DNA from: Salipiger profundus
GTDB taxonomy: Bacteria > Pseudomonadota > Alphaproteobacteria > Rhodobacterales > Rhodobacteraceae
Assembly (NCBI RefSeq): GCF_001969385.1
Contig: NZ_CP014796.1
Coordinates: forward strand, 2,683,501-2,747,500
DNA: 64,000 bases
Direction of reading: 5' to 3'
Below the pieces are notes generated by a model. It saw nothing but the letters and a program-made list of their open reading frames with translations, searched no databases and had not been told where the DNA came from. Of the stretch, positions 41,548-49,931 are shown piece by piece. Both the position numbers and the translations under genes were made by a program. The first letter of the stretch is position 1, and each line of letters starts with the position of its first letter.

Positions 41548-42414
41548 TCACGCCTTCTGCCGCGTCCGCCATAGCGTGAAGAGGCCGGCCGCCACGATGA
41601 TCGCGGCGCCGATGGCCACGTTCGGCCGCAGTGTCTCGCCGAAGACGGTCATCCCGAGCGTCGAGGCGAAGACGAGCTGCAGGTAGGCGAAGGGCTGCAC
41701 CGCCGAGGCCTCTGCGACCTCGTAGCACTTGATGAGCGTGAAGTGCCCGGCCGCGCCGGTGATGCACAGCAGGATCATCCAGACCCAGTCGGGGCCGGTC
41801 ATCGGCTCCCAGAACCACGCGCCCACCAGCGTCGCGGTGACGGCGCCCGAAACGCCGGTCCAGAAGAACGAGGTCGCGGCGCTGTCGCGACGGGCAGCGT
41901 AGCGGGTGAGCAGGCCATAGAGCGCGAACATCAGCGCTGCGGCCAGCGGCACGGCGGCCTTGGGCGAGAACACCCCGCCCGAGGGTTGCAGGATGATGAT
42001 GACACCGATGAAGCCGATGCCGATGGCCGTCCAGCGCCGCCAGCCGACCTTTTCGCCGAGGATCGGGCCGGAAAGCGCCGCCACCAGCAGCGGGTAGGCG
42101 GTGAAGACGGCGTGGCTCTCGGTCAGGCCCAGCAGCACGAAGGCGGTGATCATCACCCAGATCTCGCCCACCAGCAGCACGCCACGGAAGGCCTGCAGCA
42201 GCGGCTGGGTGGTCGCCGCGGCCGCCCGGAGCCCGCCGGCCTGCCGGCCCGCGAGGGCGATGACGAAAGCCGCGAAGAACCAGTAGCGGATCATCACCAC
42301 CATGTAGACATTGTACTCGGCCGAGAGGTGGCGCGAGATGCCGTCCTGCACCGCGAAGATGAAGGTGGTCAGCACCATCAGCCAGATGCCGAATCTCGTG
42401 TTCTGTTCCGCCAT
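41548..42414 (-). CDS. EamA/DMT-family permease
   Basis: 288 residues from ATG 42414, which overlaps the mnmD stop. Ten membrane helices in two EamA repeats: FGIWLMVLTTFIFAVQDGIS starts the first, and AAALMFALYGLLTRYAARR the second. SAVQPFAYLQLVFASTLGMTVFGE is the typical C-terminal loop. Substrate is unknown; DMT permeases export metabolites such as amino acids. The frame continues upstream through mnmD, but that extension is not part of this protein. Confidence 0.9.
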   Translation of the reverse strand: MAEQNTRFGIWLMVLTTFIFAVQDGISRHLSAEYNVYMVVMIRYWFFAAFVIALAGRQAGGLRAAAATTQPLLQAFRGVLLVGEIWVMITAFVLLGLTESHAVFTAYPLLVAALSGPILGEKVGWRRWTAIGIGFIGVIIILQPSGGVFSPKAAVPLAAALMFALYGLLTRYAARRDSAATSFFWTGVSGAVTATLVGAWFWEPMTGPDWVWMILLCITGAAGHFTLIKCYEVAEASAVQPFAYLQLVFASTLGMTVFGETLRPNVAIGAAIIVAAGLFTLWRTRQKA

Positions 42415-43091
42415 CAGCTGCGCTCCGCTATCGTCATGTGTCTCTTGCGGCCGAACCCGGGCGCCCGCGTCACCGCGAAGCCCGCGGCTTCGAGGGCGCG
42501 GCGCACGTGGCCTGCCGCGGTGTAGGTGGCGGCGGTGCCGCCGGGGGCCGTGTGCCGGGCGACCTCGGCCATGAGCCGCTCGCCCCAGAGCTCGGGGTTC
42601 TTGGCCGGCGAGAAGCCGTCGAGGAACCAGGCGTGCGCGGCACCGTCCCAGGCGGGCAGGGTCTTGCGGGCGTCGCCCTCGATCATTCGGAACCGCAGGT
42701 CGGGCAGCACGATCTCCTGTGCGCCGGACTGCCAGAAGGGGGCGAGTTCCGCCGCCACGCCGGCCAGCTCGGGAAAGGCGCCCTGCGCGCGGACCATGTC
42801 TGCGGCCGCCATCGGGAACGCCTCGAATGAGGTGAAGCGCAGCTGCCCCGCCTGGCCGCATTGTCGCCACAGGTGCAGCGTGGCGAGCAGGTTGAGACCG
42901 GTGCCGAAGCCCAGCTCGGCGACGTGGAAGCCGTCGCGGAAGCGGTCGGGCAAGCCGTTGCCGGCGAGGAAGGTGTGGCGCGTCTCGGCCAGCCCGTTCT
43001 CGAGCGAGTAATAGGGGTCGTCGAAGCGGGGCGACACGGGAACCCCGCCCTCGCGCCAATCCGGAGCGTCGGGCTCAATCGTCATCTGCAT
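42414..43091 (-). CDS. mnmD: tRNA U34 methyltransferase MnmD
   Basis: 225 residues corresponding to the N-terminal methyltransferase half of E. coli MnmC, which turns aminomethyl-(2-thio)uridine into the methylaminomethyl form at tRNA position 34. Visible patterns: PRFDDPYYSLENGLAETRH, the SAM site HVAELGFGTGLNLLATLHL, and the catalytic region AHAWFLDGFSPAKNPELW. TAPGGTAATYTAAGHVRRAL follows. The FAD oxidoreductase half is absent from this chain but a related protein is encoded divergently at 43243. An alternative start is the second Met, two codons in. Confidence 0.9.
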   Translation of the reverse strand: MQMTIEPDAPDWREGGVPVSPRFDDPYYSLENGLAETRHTFLAGNGLPDRFRDGFHVAELGFGTGLNLLATLHLWRQCGQAGQLRFTSFEAFPMAAADMVRAQGAFPELAGVAAELAPFWQSGAQEIVLPDLRFRMIEGDARKTLPAWDGAAHAWFLDGFSPAKNPELWGERLMAEVARHTAPGGTAATYTAAGHVRRALEAAGFAVTRAPGFGRKRHMTIAERS

Positions 43092-43242
43092 CTGTCCTGG
43101 AACGTCACGGGCCGCCTTGGCGCGCTCGGAGAGTCCGTTTGAAGGTCGAGTGGTCGGGGCCCGCGCACCCGGTCGGGAAACCGGTTCCCGTCACCGGGTT
43201 GGGGCTGTAGAACGGGCGCGACCATGAAGGGGAGGCGCGCGA

Positions 43243-44283
43243 ATGGCAAGTGTGGACGTGACAGTGCGCGGTGCGGGCATCTTCGGCCTGTCGATCGCCT
43301 GGGCCTGTGTGCGCCGTGGTGCATCGGTGCGGGTCGTCGACCCTGCCGGGCCGGGTGCCGGCTCGAGCGGCGGGATCGTCGGTGCGCTGGCGCCGCATGT
43401 TCCCGAGAACTGGAACGAGAAAAAGGCGTTCCAGCTCGAAAGCCTGCTCATGGCGCAGGACTTCTGGGCCGAGGTCGAGGCCACGGGCGGGGTGTCTCCC
43501 GATTACGCGCGGAGCGGGCGCCTTCAGCCGGTGGCCGATGCGCGCGGGCTCGAGCTGGCGCGGGCGCGCGAGGGCACGGCACGGGCGCTCTGGAAGGACG
43601 CGGCGGTCTGGGAGGTGATTCCGGTCGCGCAGGCCGGCGCCTGGGCGCCGATCACCGAGACCGGCTGGCTGATCCGCGACACGCTCAGCGCGCGCATGTC
43701 ACCGCGCCGCGCGGTGGCGTCGCTGGAAGCGGCCTTGCGGGCCATGGGCGTCGAGATCGTGATCGAGGCCCCCGACGCGGGCCGCGTGCTCTGGGCGACC
43801 GGCTGGCGGGGGCTGACGGAACTGTCCGAGACCTTCGGACGCAACGTCGGCGGCGGTGTGAAGGGGCAGTCGGTGCTGCTGCGCCATGACGCCGGAGAGG
43901 TGCCGCAGATCTTCGCGGGCGGGCTGCACATCATCCCGCATCACGACGGTACGGTGGCGCTCGGCTCGACCTCGGAGCGGGAGTTCGACGACCCCGCCGC
44001 CTGCGACGCGCAATGCGATGCGCTGGTCGAGCGCGCGGTGGCGGCGCTGCCGCTGCTGCACGGGGCCGAGGTGGTCGAACGCTGGGCCGGGGTGCGCCCG
44101 CGCGCCAAGAGCCGCGCGCCGATGCTGGGCGCCTGGCCCGACCGGGCGGGGCACTACATCGCCAACGGCGGCTTCAAGATCGGCTTCGGCATGGCGCCCA
44201 AGGTGGCGCAGGTCATGGCCGAGCTTCTGCTCGAGGACCGCGACGCCATCCCCGAGGGCTTCCGCGTCGAGGATTCGCTGTAG
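43243..44283 (+). CDS. FAD-dependent oxidoreductase (DAO family; MnmC C-domain-like)
   Basis: 346 residues. The N-terminal FAD site reads VTVRGAGIFGLSIAWACVRRG; then GGIVGALAPHVPENWNEKK, GGLHIIPHHDGTVALGSTSE and GVRPRAKSRAPMLGAW follow. The order and the NWNEKKAFQLESL stretch resemble MnmC oxidoreductase domains and ThiO/DadA-type amine oxidases. Being divergent from mnmD with 151 bases between supports the idea that it supplies the carboxymethyl-removing step of tRNA modification. A general glycine or D-amino acid oxidase is the alternative. Confidence 0.85.
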   Translation: MASVDVTVRGAGIFGLSIAWACVRRGASVRVVDPAGPGAGSSGGIVGALAPHVPENWNEKKAFQLESLLMAQDFWAEVEATGGVSPDYARSGRLQPVADARGLELARAREGTARALWKDAAVWEVIPVAQAGAWAPITETGWLIRDTLSARMSPRRAVASLEAALRAMGVEIVIEAPDAGRVLWATGWRGLTELSETFGRNVGGGVKGQSVLLRHDAGEVPQIFAGGLHIIPHHDGTVALGSTSEREFDDPAACDAQCDALVERAVAALPLLHGAEVVERWAGVRPRAKSRAPMLGAWPDRAGHYIANGGFKIGFGMAPKVAQVMAELLLEDRDAIPEGFRVEDSL

Positions 44284-44318
44284 GCTGGGCGATGCGCCCA
44301 CCCGGCGCAGACCCAAGG

Positions 44319-44337
44319 GGCTGGTTTTCAACCCACC
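44319..44337. repeat. Short dispersed palindrome, second copy
   Basis: GGCTGGTTTTCAACCCACC; near-palindrome related to 41379-41395, lying in the 61-base gap between two convergent genes, where it may help end transcription. Confidence 0.5.
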
Positions 44338-44344
44338 ATGGGCG

Positions 44345-44788
44345 TCAGTCGAACTTGCGCGACGGCGCGAGCACCTTGGCCTCTCCGACGACGACCTTCT
44401 TGCCGTCGACCGAGCAGTGGCATTCCAGCGTGACCCGCCGCTTGGCGTGTTCGATATCGACGACCTTCACCTCGGCATAGACGACATCACCCGGGCGCAC
44501 CGGGGCGAGGAACTTCAGCGTCTGGCCAAGGTAGATCGTGCCGTGGCCGGGCAGCTGCTCGCCGATCACCGCAGAGATCAGCCCGGCCGTCAGCATGCCG
44601 TGCGCGATGCGGCCCTCGAAGATCGTGTCGTGGGCGTAGGCGTCGTCGAGATGCACCGGGTTCCGGTCGGTCGAGACCTCGGCGAAAAGCTCGATGTCGC
44701 GATCCGTCACCTCTTTGCGCAGGTGGCGGGTCATCCCCATCTCGATGTCCTCGATGCAGATCGTGCCGCGCGGGAAGTTGTCCAACAT
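44345..44788 (-). CDS. MaoC-family hot-dog hydratase
   Basis: 147 residues from ATG 44788, preceded by GGAGG; an upstream ATG at 44800 lacks such a site. Hydratase motif: FAEVSTDRNPVHLDDAYA (Asp and His), then GRIAHGMLTAGLISAVIGEQ. These give the catalytic Asp/His of R-specific enoyl-CoA hydratases. The partner pathway is not shown by neighbours; fatty-acid or polyhydroxyalkanoate metabolism is usual. The long frame upstream belongs to an antisense shadow, not this gene. Confidence 0.9.
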   Translation of the reverse strand: MLDNFPRGTICIEDIEMGMTRHLRKEVTDRDIELFAEVSTDRNPVHLDDAYAHDTIFEGRIAHGMLTAGLISAVIGEQLPGHGTIYLGQTLKFLAPVRPGDVVYAEVKVVDIEHAKRRVTLECHCSVDGKKVVVGEAKVLAPSRKFD

Positions 44789-44934
44789 CTCAGCCTCCAT
44801 GGCTTTCGCCTCGTAATAAATACGCGACGAATGCCGCGATTTCGGTAACTTTATTACTTCGCGGGCGCAGAAAATCAAGGGTGTTTTCCGGATCCGAGAC
44901 GAAAGAACCGGGGGGCGGCAGTGTGGCGGGGGGC

Positions 44935-45783
44935 TCAGAGCCCGCCCGCGAGCGCCGGGGCGAGCAGCCAGAGACCGGCCAGCACGAGCGCAATGCCCGC
45001 GCCCCGGCTCAGGGCGCGGGGCCAGGGCAGCAGCTTCTCGGCCAGCACGAACAGCGCCAGCCCGACGATCCACCACAGGTTCATGATGCCACCGACAAAG
45101 AGCAGCGCCATCAGCGCCCAGCAGCACCCGAGGCAGTAGCTCCCGTGGTCGAGCCCCATCCTGAGCGCGCCGCCCATGCCCGGGCGTCTGTGGGCGGCAA
45201 GGAAATGCGCGGGGCTGCGGCAATGCGCGAGGCAGGCGTCCTTCAGAGGCGTGAACTGGAAAATCCCGGCGGCGATCATCACGAGGCCCGAGAAGCCCGC
45301 GGATTTCACCGTCATCATCGCGCCATCGACAAGCCCGGCGCCTTCCAGCAGCCATTGCGCCGCGGCGGCCCCGGCCGAGAACAGGGCCCAGCACAGCAGG
45401 TAGCCCGCGAGGAAAGTCAGCCCCAGCAGGTGCGCCCGATCCCGCTCCGTGCCCCCCTTCTTGACCGCGACGAAAAGCAGGAGCATCGGCGCGGCGCTGG
45501 GGGTCATCATCGCGATCATCATGATCCACCACATGAGGAAGATCAGAAGCGCGTAGCCGGGGCTCCAGGCCGGGGCCATGCCCATCGACATGGGGGGCTG
45601 CCCGACCGGAGGCGCCATGCGCGTCATGTCCAGCGCGGTCATGCTCATGCCGACACCGAAGACGGTGTAGAGCCCCGCGAGCAGCACGATCACGGCCACC
45701 GCGAAGACGACGACAAGCGTGTCGCGCCGGGCCAGCGTCTCGGCCAGTCCGGCGCCGGGCGGTCGGTTCGACATCCCGGTCAT
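44935..45783 (-). CDS. DUF2182 membrane protein
   Basis: 282 residues, about seven membrane helices. The DUF2182 family is described as a predicted metal-binding membrane protein. Features are Met-rich stretches near the N-terminus (TALDMTRMAPPVGQPPMSM), GYLLCWALFSAGAAAAQW, and C-terminal HGSYCLGCCWALMALLFVGG. The last one has a CLGCC cluster. It follows the DUF1326 gene by 12 bases; the two families occur as a pair. Function is unknown. Confidence 0.9.
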   Translation of the reverse strand: MTGMSNRPPGAGLAETLARRDTLVVVFAVAVIVLLAGLYTVFGVGMSMTALDMTRMAPPVGQPPMSMGMAPAWSPGYALLIFLMWWIMMIAMMTPSAAPMLLLFVAVKKGGTERDRAHLLGLTFLAGYLLCWALFSAGAAAAQWLLEGAGLVDGAMMTVKSAGFSGLVMIAAGIFQFTPLKDACLAHCRSPAHFLAAHRRPGMGGALRMGLDHGSYCLGCCWALMALLFVGGIMNLWWIVGLALFVLAEKLLPWPRALSRGAGIALVLAGLWLLAPALAGGL

Positions 45784-45795
45784 CTCCCGCCCCCG

Positions 45796-46434
45796 TCAGG
45801 CGTGAACGACGCCTGCACCGGTCAGGTGCAGGTGCGCGATATGTGCGTGGCTCGCGGAATTCTTCAGCAGTTCGATCGCGGCATCGCCGGTTTCGGTCGA
45901 GCCGCAGGCAAAGGCGGCGCTGCTGAACTCGAACCCGTGGGGCAGGTTGACCCGTACGTGATGCGGCTCGCCGCTGACGATGTTGGGGATCGGCTTGATG
46001 TCGGTCGAGAACGCCGAGGCGGCCTTGATCGAGCCGATGCCGGTCTCCTCGTCATAGCTCATCTCGATGGTGCCGGTGAGCGTGGGGTGACGGTTCGGGG
46101 ACATCGCGCCGAAGACGAACCACATGGTGGCCATCTCCTCGGTGTCCTCACCGGTCATGATCTTCTCGAGGGCCTCGCGCTGCGCAGGCGTTGCAGATTC
46201 GTCGATGATGAGCTGCATCTGGCCGTTGCCCTCGTGCACGGCACCGGGCCACTTGTAGAGCGTCGCGGCCTTGAGACCGCTCAGGTCGATGTCACCGTAG
46301 TGCCCCTCGGTGATGTCGAAGGCGACGGCGGCCTCGCAGGTGCCGTCACTGGGGGGCTGGCTGAACTGGCACGGGCAGCCGAACGCGCAGTTGCAGTTGG
46401 CAAGCTCGAGCGCCTTGATACTCCAATCGGTCAT
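45796..46434 (-). CDS. DUF1326 protein
   Basis: 212 residues from ATG 46434, which starts the family-typical MTDWSIKALELANCNCAFG. Four cysteines in NCNCAFGCPCQF form a striking N-terminal cluster. Later: DGTCEAAVAFDITEGHYGDI, and the C-terminal ACGSTETGDAAI and ASHAHIAHLHLTG with several His. Metal or cofactor binding is suggested but not proven. Operon with DUF2182; the upstream region contains a striking pair of inverted operators. Confidence 0.9.
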   Translation of the reverse strand: MTDWSIKALELANCNCAFGCPCQFSQPPSDGTCEAAVAFDITEGHYGDIDLSGLKAATLYKWPGAVHEGNGQMQLIIDESATPAQREALEKIMTGEDTEEMATMWFVFGAMSPNRHPTLTGTIEMSYDEETGIGSIKAASAFSTDIKPIPNIVSGEPHHVRVNLPHGFEFSSAAFACGSTETGDAAIELLKNSASHAHIAHLHLTGAGVVHA

Positions 46435-46506
46435 GTCGAAAATCTCCTGGCAACAGGTTGGCATTTGCAATGCAGGCCGTGGCCGGGAAATTGACTGGGA
46501 CTCGAA

Positions 46507-46547
46507 CGGTTACGCTACGTTTGGCCACGCCGTTTACGTAGCGTAAC
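46507..46547 (-). promoter_or_regulatory. Double palindromic operator upstream of DUF1326/DUF2182
   Basis: Arms GGTTACGCTACGT (46507-46519) and ACGTAGCGTAACC (46535-46547) are perfect 13-base inverted repeats, 15 bases apart. Each arm is also internally symmetric (TTACG-N3-CGTAA; the left arm ends CGTTT), so two operator sites face each other. This suits binding of two dimers of a TetR- or similar-type repressor. The DUF1326 start is about 73 bases downstream. No cognate regulator gene is adjacent. Confidence 0.75.
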
Positions 46548-46638
46548 CCATTTCAAATGAGTTTCAAAACTCGGCATGTGTCCCGCCGCGCGTTCGCGGC
46601 GGGACCCGGTGGCGATCAGGGTCCGCTCGGGAAAAGGT

Positions 46639-47511
46639 TCAGCGCAGGAAACCAATGGAGTAGGTCGCGCCCACGCCTTCCTTTTCGAGGAAGTCGAGCA
46701 GAGCCTTCTCGTGCGGCTGCCGGTCGGTGCGGGTCTCTTCGGCAGCAAGCCCACCGGTCACGAACAGCGAATCGATGTCCTCTCCCTGTGCCCCCTGGAT
46801 GTCGGTGCGCACGCCGTCCCCGATGGCGAGAATGGTCGGGTCCGACAGGTCGGGGGCAACCTCGGCCAGCCGGCGGCGGGCAAGGTCATAGATGGGCGGA
46901 TGCGGCTTGCCGAAGTAGAGGCTCTCGCCGCCCATCTCGGAGTAGAGCGCCGCGAGGGCGCCCGCGCACCATTCGCGGTGATCGCCGCGGTCGACGACAA
47001 CGTCGGGATTGGCACAGAGCAGCTTCAGCCCCTTCTGCTTGGCGAGCAGGAATTGCGGGCGCATCTCGGCGGGGTCGGCCTTTGCGTCGAAGAGGCCGGT
47101 GCAGACGATGCCCTCGGCCTCCTCGAGCGCCACGCGCTCGACCTCGACCGGGTTCTCGATCAGCTTCATCGGTTCGAAGAACGGCAGCTCGGCCTCGGTT
47201 CCGATGAAGTAGACCTTGCGGCCCACGGCGCCCTCGAACATCGCCGCGCGGGCGGAATCGCCCGAGCTCGCGATGTTGTCGAAGCAGTCGTCCGGAATGC
47301 CGAACCCCTCGAACTGCTTGTAGACCTCGGCGCGGCCGCGCGGCGAGTTGGTGACCAGCACCACGACGCCGCCCTGCTTGCGGTAGGCCCGCAGCGCCTC
47401 GACGGCCTCGGGATAGGCGGTGACGCCGTTGTGCAGGCACCCCCAGAGGTCGACGAACATGGCGTCATACTGGTGGGAGATGTCGGACAGGGCTTCGATA
47501 ATCTGCGTCAT
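46639..47511 (-). CDS. HAD-superfamily phosphatase (TIGR01459-type, NagD-like)
   Basis: 290 residues from ATG 47511. HAD motif I in AMFVDLWGCLHNGV (Asp-x-Trp variant), motif II in VVLVTNSPRGRAEVYKQF, and a NagD-type cap with FIGTEAELPFFE. Motif III/IV are GKPHPPIYDLARRRLAEV and LAIGDGVRTDIQGAQGED. The family is common in alphaproteobacteria and uncharacterised; small sugar or nucleotide phosphates are likely substrates. The gene has its own GAGG-type site and no obvious operon partner. Confidence 0.9.
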   Translation of the reverse strand: MTQIIEALSDISHQYDAMFVDLWGCLHNGVTAYPEAVEALRAYRKQGGVVVLVTNSPRGRAEVYKQFEGFGIPDDCFDNIASSGDSARAAMFEGAVGRKVYFIGTEAELPFFEPMKLIENPVEVERVALEEAEGIVCTGLFDAKADPAEMRPQFLLAKQKGLKLLCANPDVVVDRGDHREWCAGALAALYSEMGGESLYFGKPHPPIYDLARRRLAEVAPDLSDPTILAIGDGVRTDIQGAQGEDIDSLFVTGGLAAEETRTDRQPHEKALLDFLEKEGVGATYSIGFLR

Positions 47512-47584
47512 GGATACCTCGGGGGAGAGACTGGTCGCGCCGTTGTTACGGGGGCGGGCCGGGCTTGGCCAGCCCGGCGGCGCC

Positions 47585-48457
47585 TTAGAGATCGACCGTG
47601 ACCCGATAGCCGAAACGCACGCTGTCGCCGGGCGCGAGGGCAAGGCTGAACGGGCGTTCGGAGATCTGTGGCGAGGCACCGGTTTCGGCGGCCATGCCGT
47701 GCCACGGCTCGACGCAGAGATAGGGCGCGCCGGGAATAGTCCAGAGCGCGAGGTTGGGCAGGTTCTCGAAGCGGAAGGACAGCTGCGGGCCCTCCGGCAC
47801 GCCGTAGCGCAGCGTGTCGCCGGCGCCCTCGGGAAAGATCATCGCGTCGGCCTCGAACTGCGTGGGGTCGAGCACCAGCCGCCCCTCGTCGAAGGGCGAG
47901 GCATGGCGGTCGGGGGGCAGCAGCCCGTCGCTCAGCCGCGCCAGCGCGGGCTCGGCGCCGTTGGCAAGAAGCACCTCGTGCGGAAGCCCCTTCGCGCCGG
48001 GCAAGGGCCAGGCAAAGGCCGGGTGGAAGCCGAAGCCGAAGGGCATCTCGCGGTCGTCGTGGTTGGTGATCTCGACTCCCACCGCGAGCGTGTCGCCCTC
48101 GAGGCCATGCGTGACCGACAGCTCGAAGGCAAAGGGATAGAGCGTCCGGGTCTCCGCGTCATCGCGAAGGACATGCCGGCAGTGGTCCGGCCCGTGGTCG
48201 TCAATCGCAAAGGTCGCGCGCCGGGCAAAGCCGTGCTGGCGCATCTCGGCCTCGTGGTCGCCCACGGCGATGCGGTTGCCAGGCGCGCGCCCGACGATCG
48301 GAAAGAGGATCGGCGCCCGGCCGCTCCACCAGGTCGGATCGCCGTGCCACAGCAGGTCGTCTCCGGCGGCGGTGCGCAAGGTCTGCATCTCGGCGCCGAG
48401 CGGCGCGATCGTTGCGGAAAGCGCATCGTTTGCGATGCGGATGGTGTCGTCGGTCAT
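47585..48457 (-). CDS. Aldose 1-epimerase family protein
   Basis: 290 residues with a galactose mutarotase-like fold: IAPLGAEMQTLRTAAGDDLL, LFPIVGRAPGNRI, then RQHGFARRATF (catalytic His region) and GFGFHPAFAWPLPG with the second His. The C-terminus has LCVEPWHGMAAETG, providing the catalytic Glu. It resembles LacX-like epimerases, which act on hexoses or hexose-phosphates; the sugar is not known. It lies between two other minus-strand genes without overlap. Confidence 0.9.
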   Translation of the reverse strand: MTDDTIRIANDALSATIAPLGAEMQTLRTAAGDDLLWHGDPTWWSGRAPILFPIVGRAPGNRIAVGDHEAEMRQHGFARRATFAIDDHGPDHCRHVLRDDAETRTLYPFAFELSVTHGLEGDTLAVGVEITNHDDREMPFGFGFHPAFAWPLPGAKGLPHEVLLANGAEPALARLSDGLLPPDRHASPFDEGRLVLDPTQFEADAMIFPEGAGDTLRYGVPEGPQLSFRFENLPNLALWTIPGAPYLCVEPWHGMAAETGASPQISERPFSLALAPGDSVRFGYRVTVDL

Positions 48458-48526
48458 CGGTGTCCTGGTCTCCTGCGCGTGGCCTCAGGGCCGCAGCTTG
48501 GCGCAGCGCCGGGGGGAAGGCCAGCG

Positions 48527-49789
48527 CTAGCGGTCGGGCGGGGTCCAGTCGGCGGGCGGCACCTCGCGCCGCCGCAGCCGCAGGGCAAGCCCGACGCTCA
48601 CCCCCATCCCGATGGCGATTGTCAGATCCGTGAAGATCGTCAGCACCAGCGTCATCGCCAGCAGACCCCGGTCGCTGAGATGGCCTTGTGTGGCATGGGC
48701 GCGCCAGTGCTGCGGTTCGCTCATGTTCCAGGCGGTCAGGAGCAGCAGCCCTGCCAGCGCCGGCATCGCCAGCGCCGAGGCGAGCGGCGCCGCGATGAGC
48801 ATCGCCAGCAGGATGGTGAGTGCATGCACGAGGCCGGCCACCGGCGTGCGCCCGCCGGCGCGGATGTTGGTCGCGGTGCGCGCGATGGCGCCGGTGGCGG
48901 GCAGCCCGCCGAACAGCGACGAGCCGAGATTGGCCGCCCCCTGCGCCAGCAACTCGGCGCCCGAGCGGTGCCGGTAGCCGGTCATGCGGTCGGCCACCAT
49001 CGCCGAGAGCAGCGACTCGACCCCGGCGAGGAAGGCGATGATCAGCGCCGAGGGCAGCAGCTCGCGCAGGGTGCCGGGCGACAGGTCGGGCAGGGCGGGC
49101 ATGGGCAGCCCGCGCGGCAGCGTGCCGAAGCGGTCCCCCAGCGTCTCGACCGGCAGGTCGAAGAGCGCCACGGCCCCCGAGGTCAGCGCCACCGCGACGA
49201 TCAGCCCGGGCCACGCCGGGGCGAGCCGGCGGAACAGCGTGATCAGCGCAATGGTGGCGATGCCGATGCCGAGCGGCCATGCGGCGACCTCGCCCCGTGC
49301 GTCCCAGAGTGCCGCGAGTTTCTCGAGCGCGTCGGCGGGCATGGGGGCCGAGATGCCCAGCAGGTCCTTGAGCTGGCTCAGCGCGATGATGGCGGCGATG
49401 CCGATGGTGAACCCGTTGATCACCGGCTCGGGCACGTAGCGGATGAGCCGCCCCGCCCGCAGCGCACCGGCGGCCAGCAGGATCAGCCCGGCCATGAAGG
49501 TGGCGGTGACGAGGCCGGAAAAGCCGTGCTGGTCGATGACCCCGGCCACGACGACGATGAAGGCTCCCGTGGGGCCGCCGATCTGCACCCGGCTTCCCCC
49601 CAGCGCCGAGATCAGGAAGCCCGCGACGATTGCCGTCACCAGCCCGGTTTCGGGCCCCGCGCCCGAGGCGATGGCGATGGCAAGGCTGAGCGGCAGCGCC
49701 ACCATCGCCACGGTCACGCCGGCCCAGAGGTCGGCGCGGAGGCTCTCGGCTGAGTAGTCGCGCAGGGTTGTCAGGAGCTTGGGTGTCAT
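48527..49789 (-). CDS. SulP-family anion permease lacking a STAS domain
   Basis: 420 residues, 10-12 membrane helices. SulP signature: WAGVTVAMVALPLSLAIAIA, then GSRVQIGGPTGAFIVVV, and ESLLSAMVADRMTGYRHRS. GLPATGAIARTATNIRAGGR follows. The chain ends at TPPDR right after the last helix, without the cytoplasmic STAS domain most SulP proteins carry. The short form occurs in bacterial bicarbonate or sulfate permease relatives. Substrate is not determinable here. Confidence 0.91.
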   Translation of the reverse strand: MTPKLLTTLRDYSAESLRADLWAGVTVAMVALPLSLAIAIASGAGPETGLVTAIVAGFLISALGGSRVQIGGPTGAFIVVVAGVIDQHGFSGLVTATFMAGLILLAAGALRAGRLIRYVPEPVINGFTIGIAAIIALSQLKDLLGISAPMPADALEKLAALWDARGEVAAWPLGIGIATIALITLFRRLAPAWPGLIVAVALTSGAVALFDLPVETLGDRFGTLPRGLPMPALPDLSPGTLRELLPSALIIAFLAGVESLLSAMVADRMTGYRHRSGAELLAQGAANLGSSLFGGLPATGAIARTATNIRAGGRTPVAGLVHALTILLAMLIAAPLASALAMPALAGLLLLTAWNMSEPQHWRAHATQGHLSDRGLLAMTLVLTIFTDLTIAIGMGVSVGLALRLRRREVPPADWTPPDR

Positions 49790-49879
49790 GCCTATCGCTA
49801 CGCCCGGCGCGCGTTCCGGCGCAAGCGCCTTGCGGGCCGTGCGGCCGCGACACGGTGACCTGCCCGCGCCCCACGAACG

Positions 49880-49910
49880 AAAAAGGCGCCCCCGGACGGG
49901 AGCGCCTTTC
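49880..49910 (-). terminator. Terminator of the pyrophosphatase gene
   Basis: On the minus strand: GGCGCTCCCgtccGGGGGCGCC followed by TTTTTC, 20 bases past the stop of the gene at 49932. Confidence 0.85.
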
Positions 49911-49931
49911 GCATCTGTATGCGCTGGCGGA

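Noticed and set aside
47420..49753. 777-codon plus-strand frame across the epimerase and SulP genes
   Set aside because: Runs antisense through three well-defined genes and is Arg/Gly/His-rich low-complexity; not a gene.
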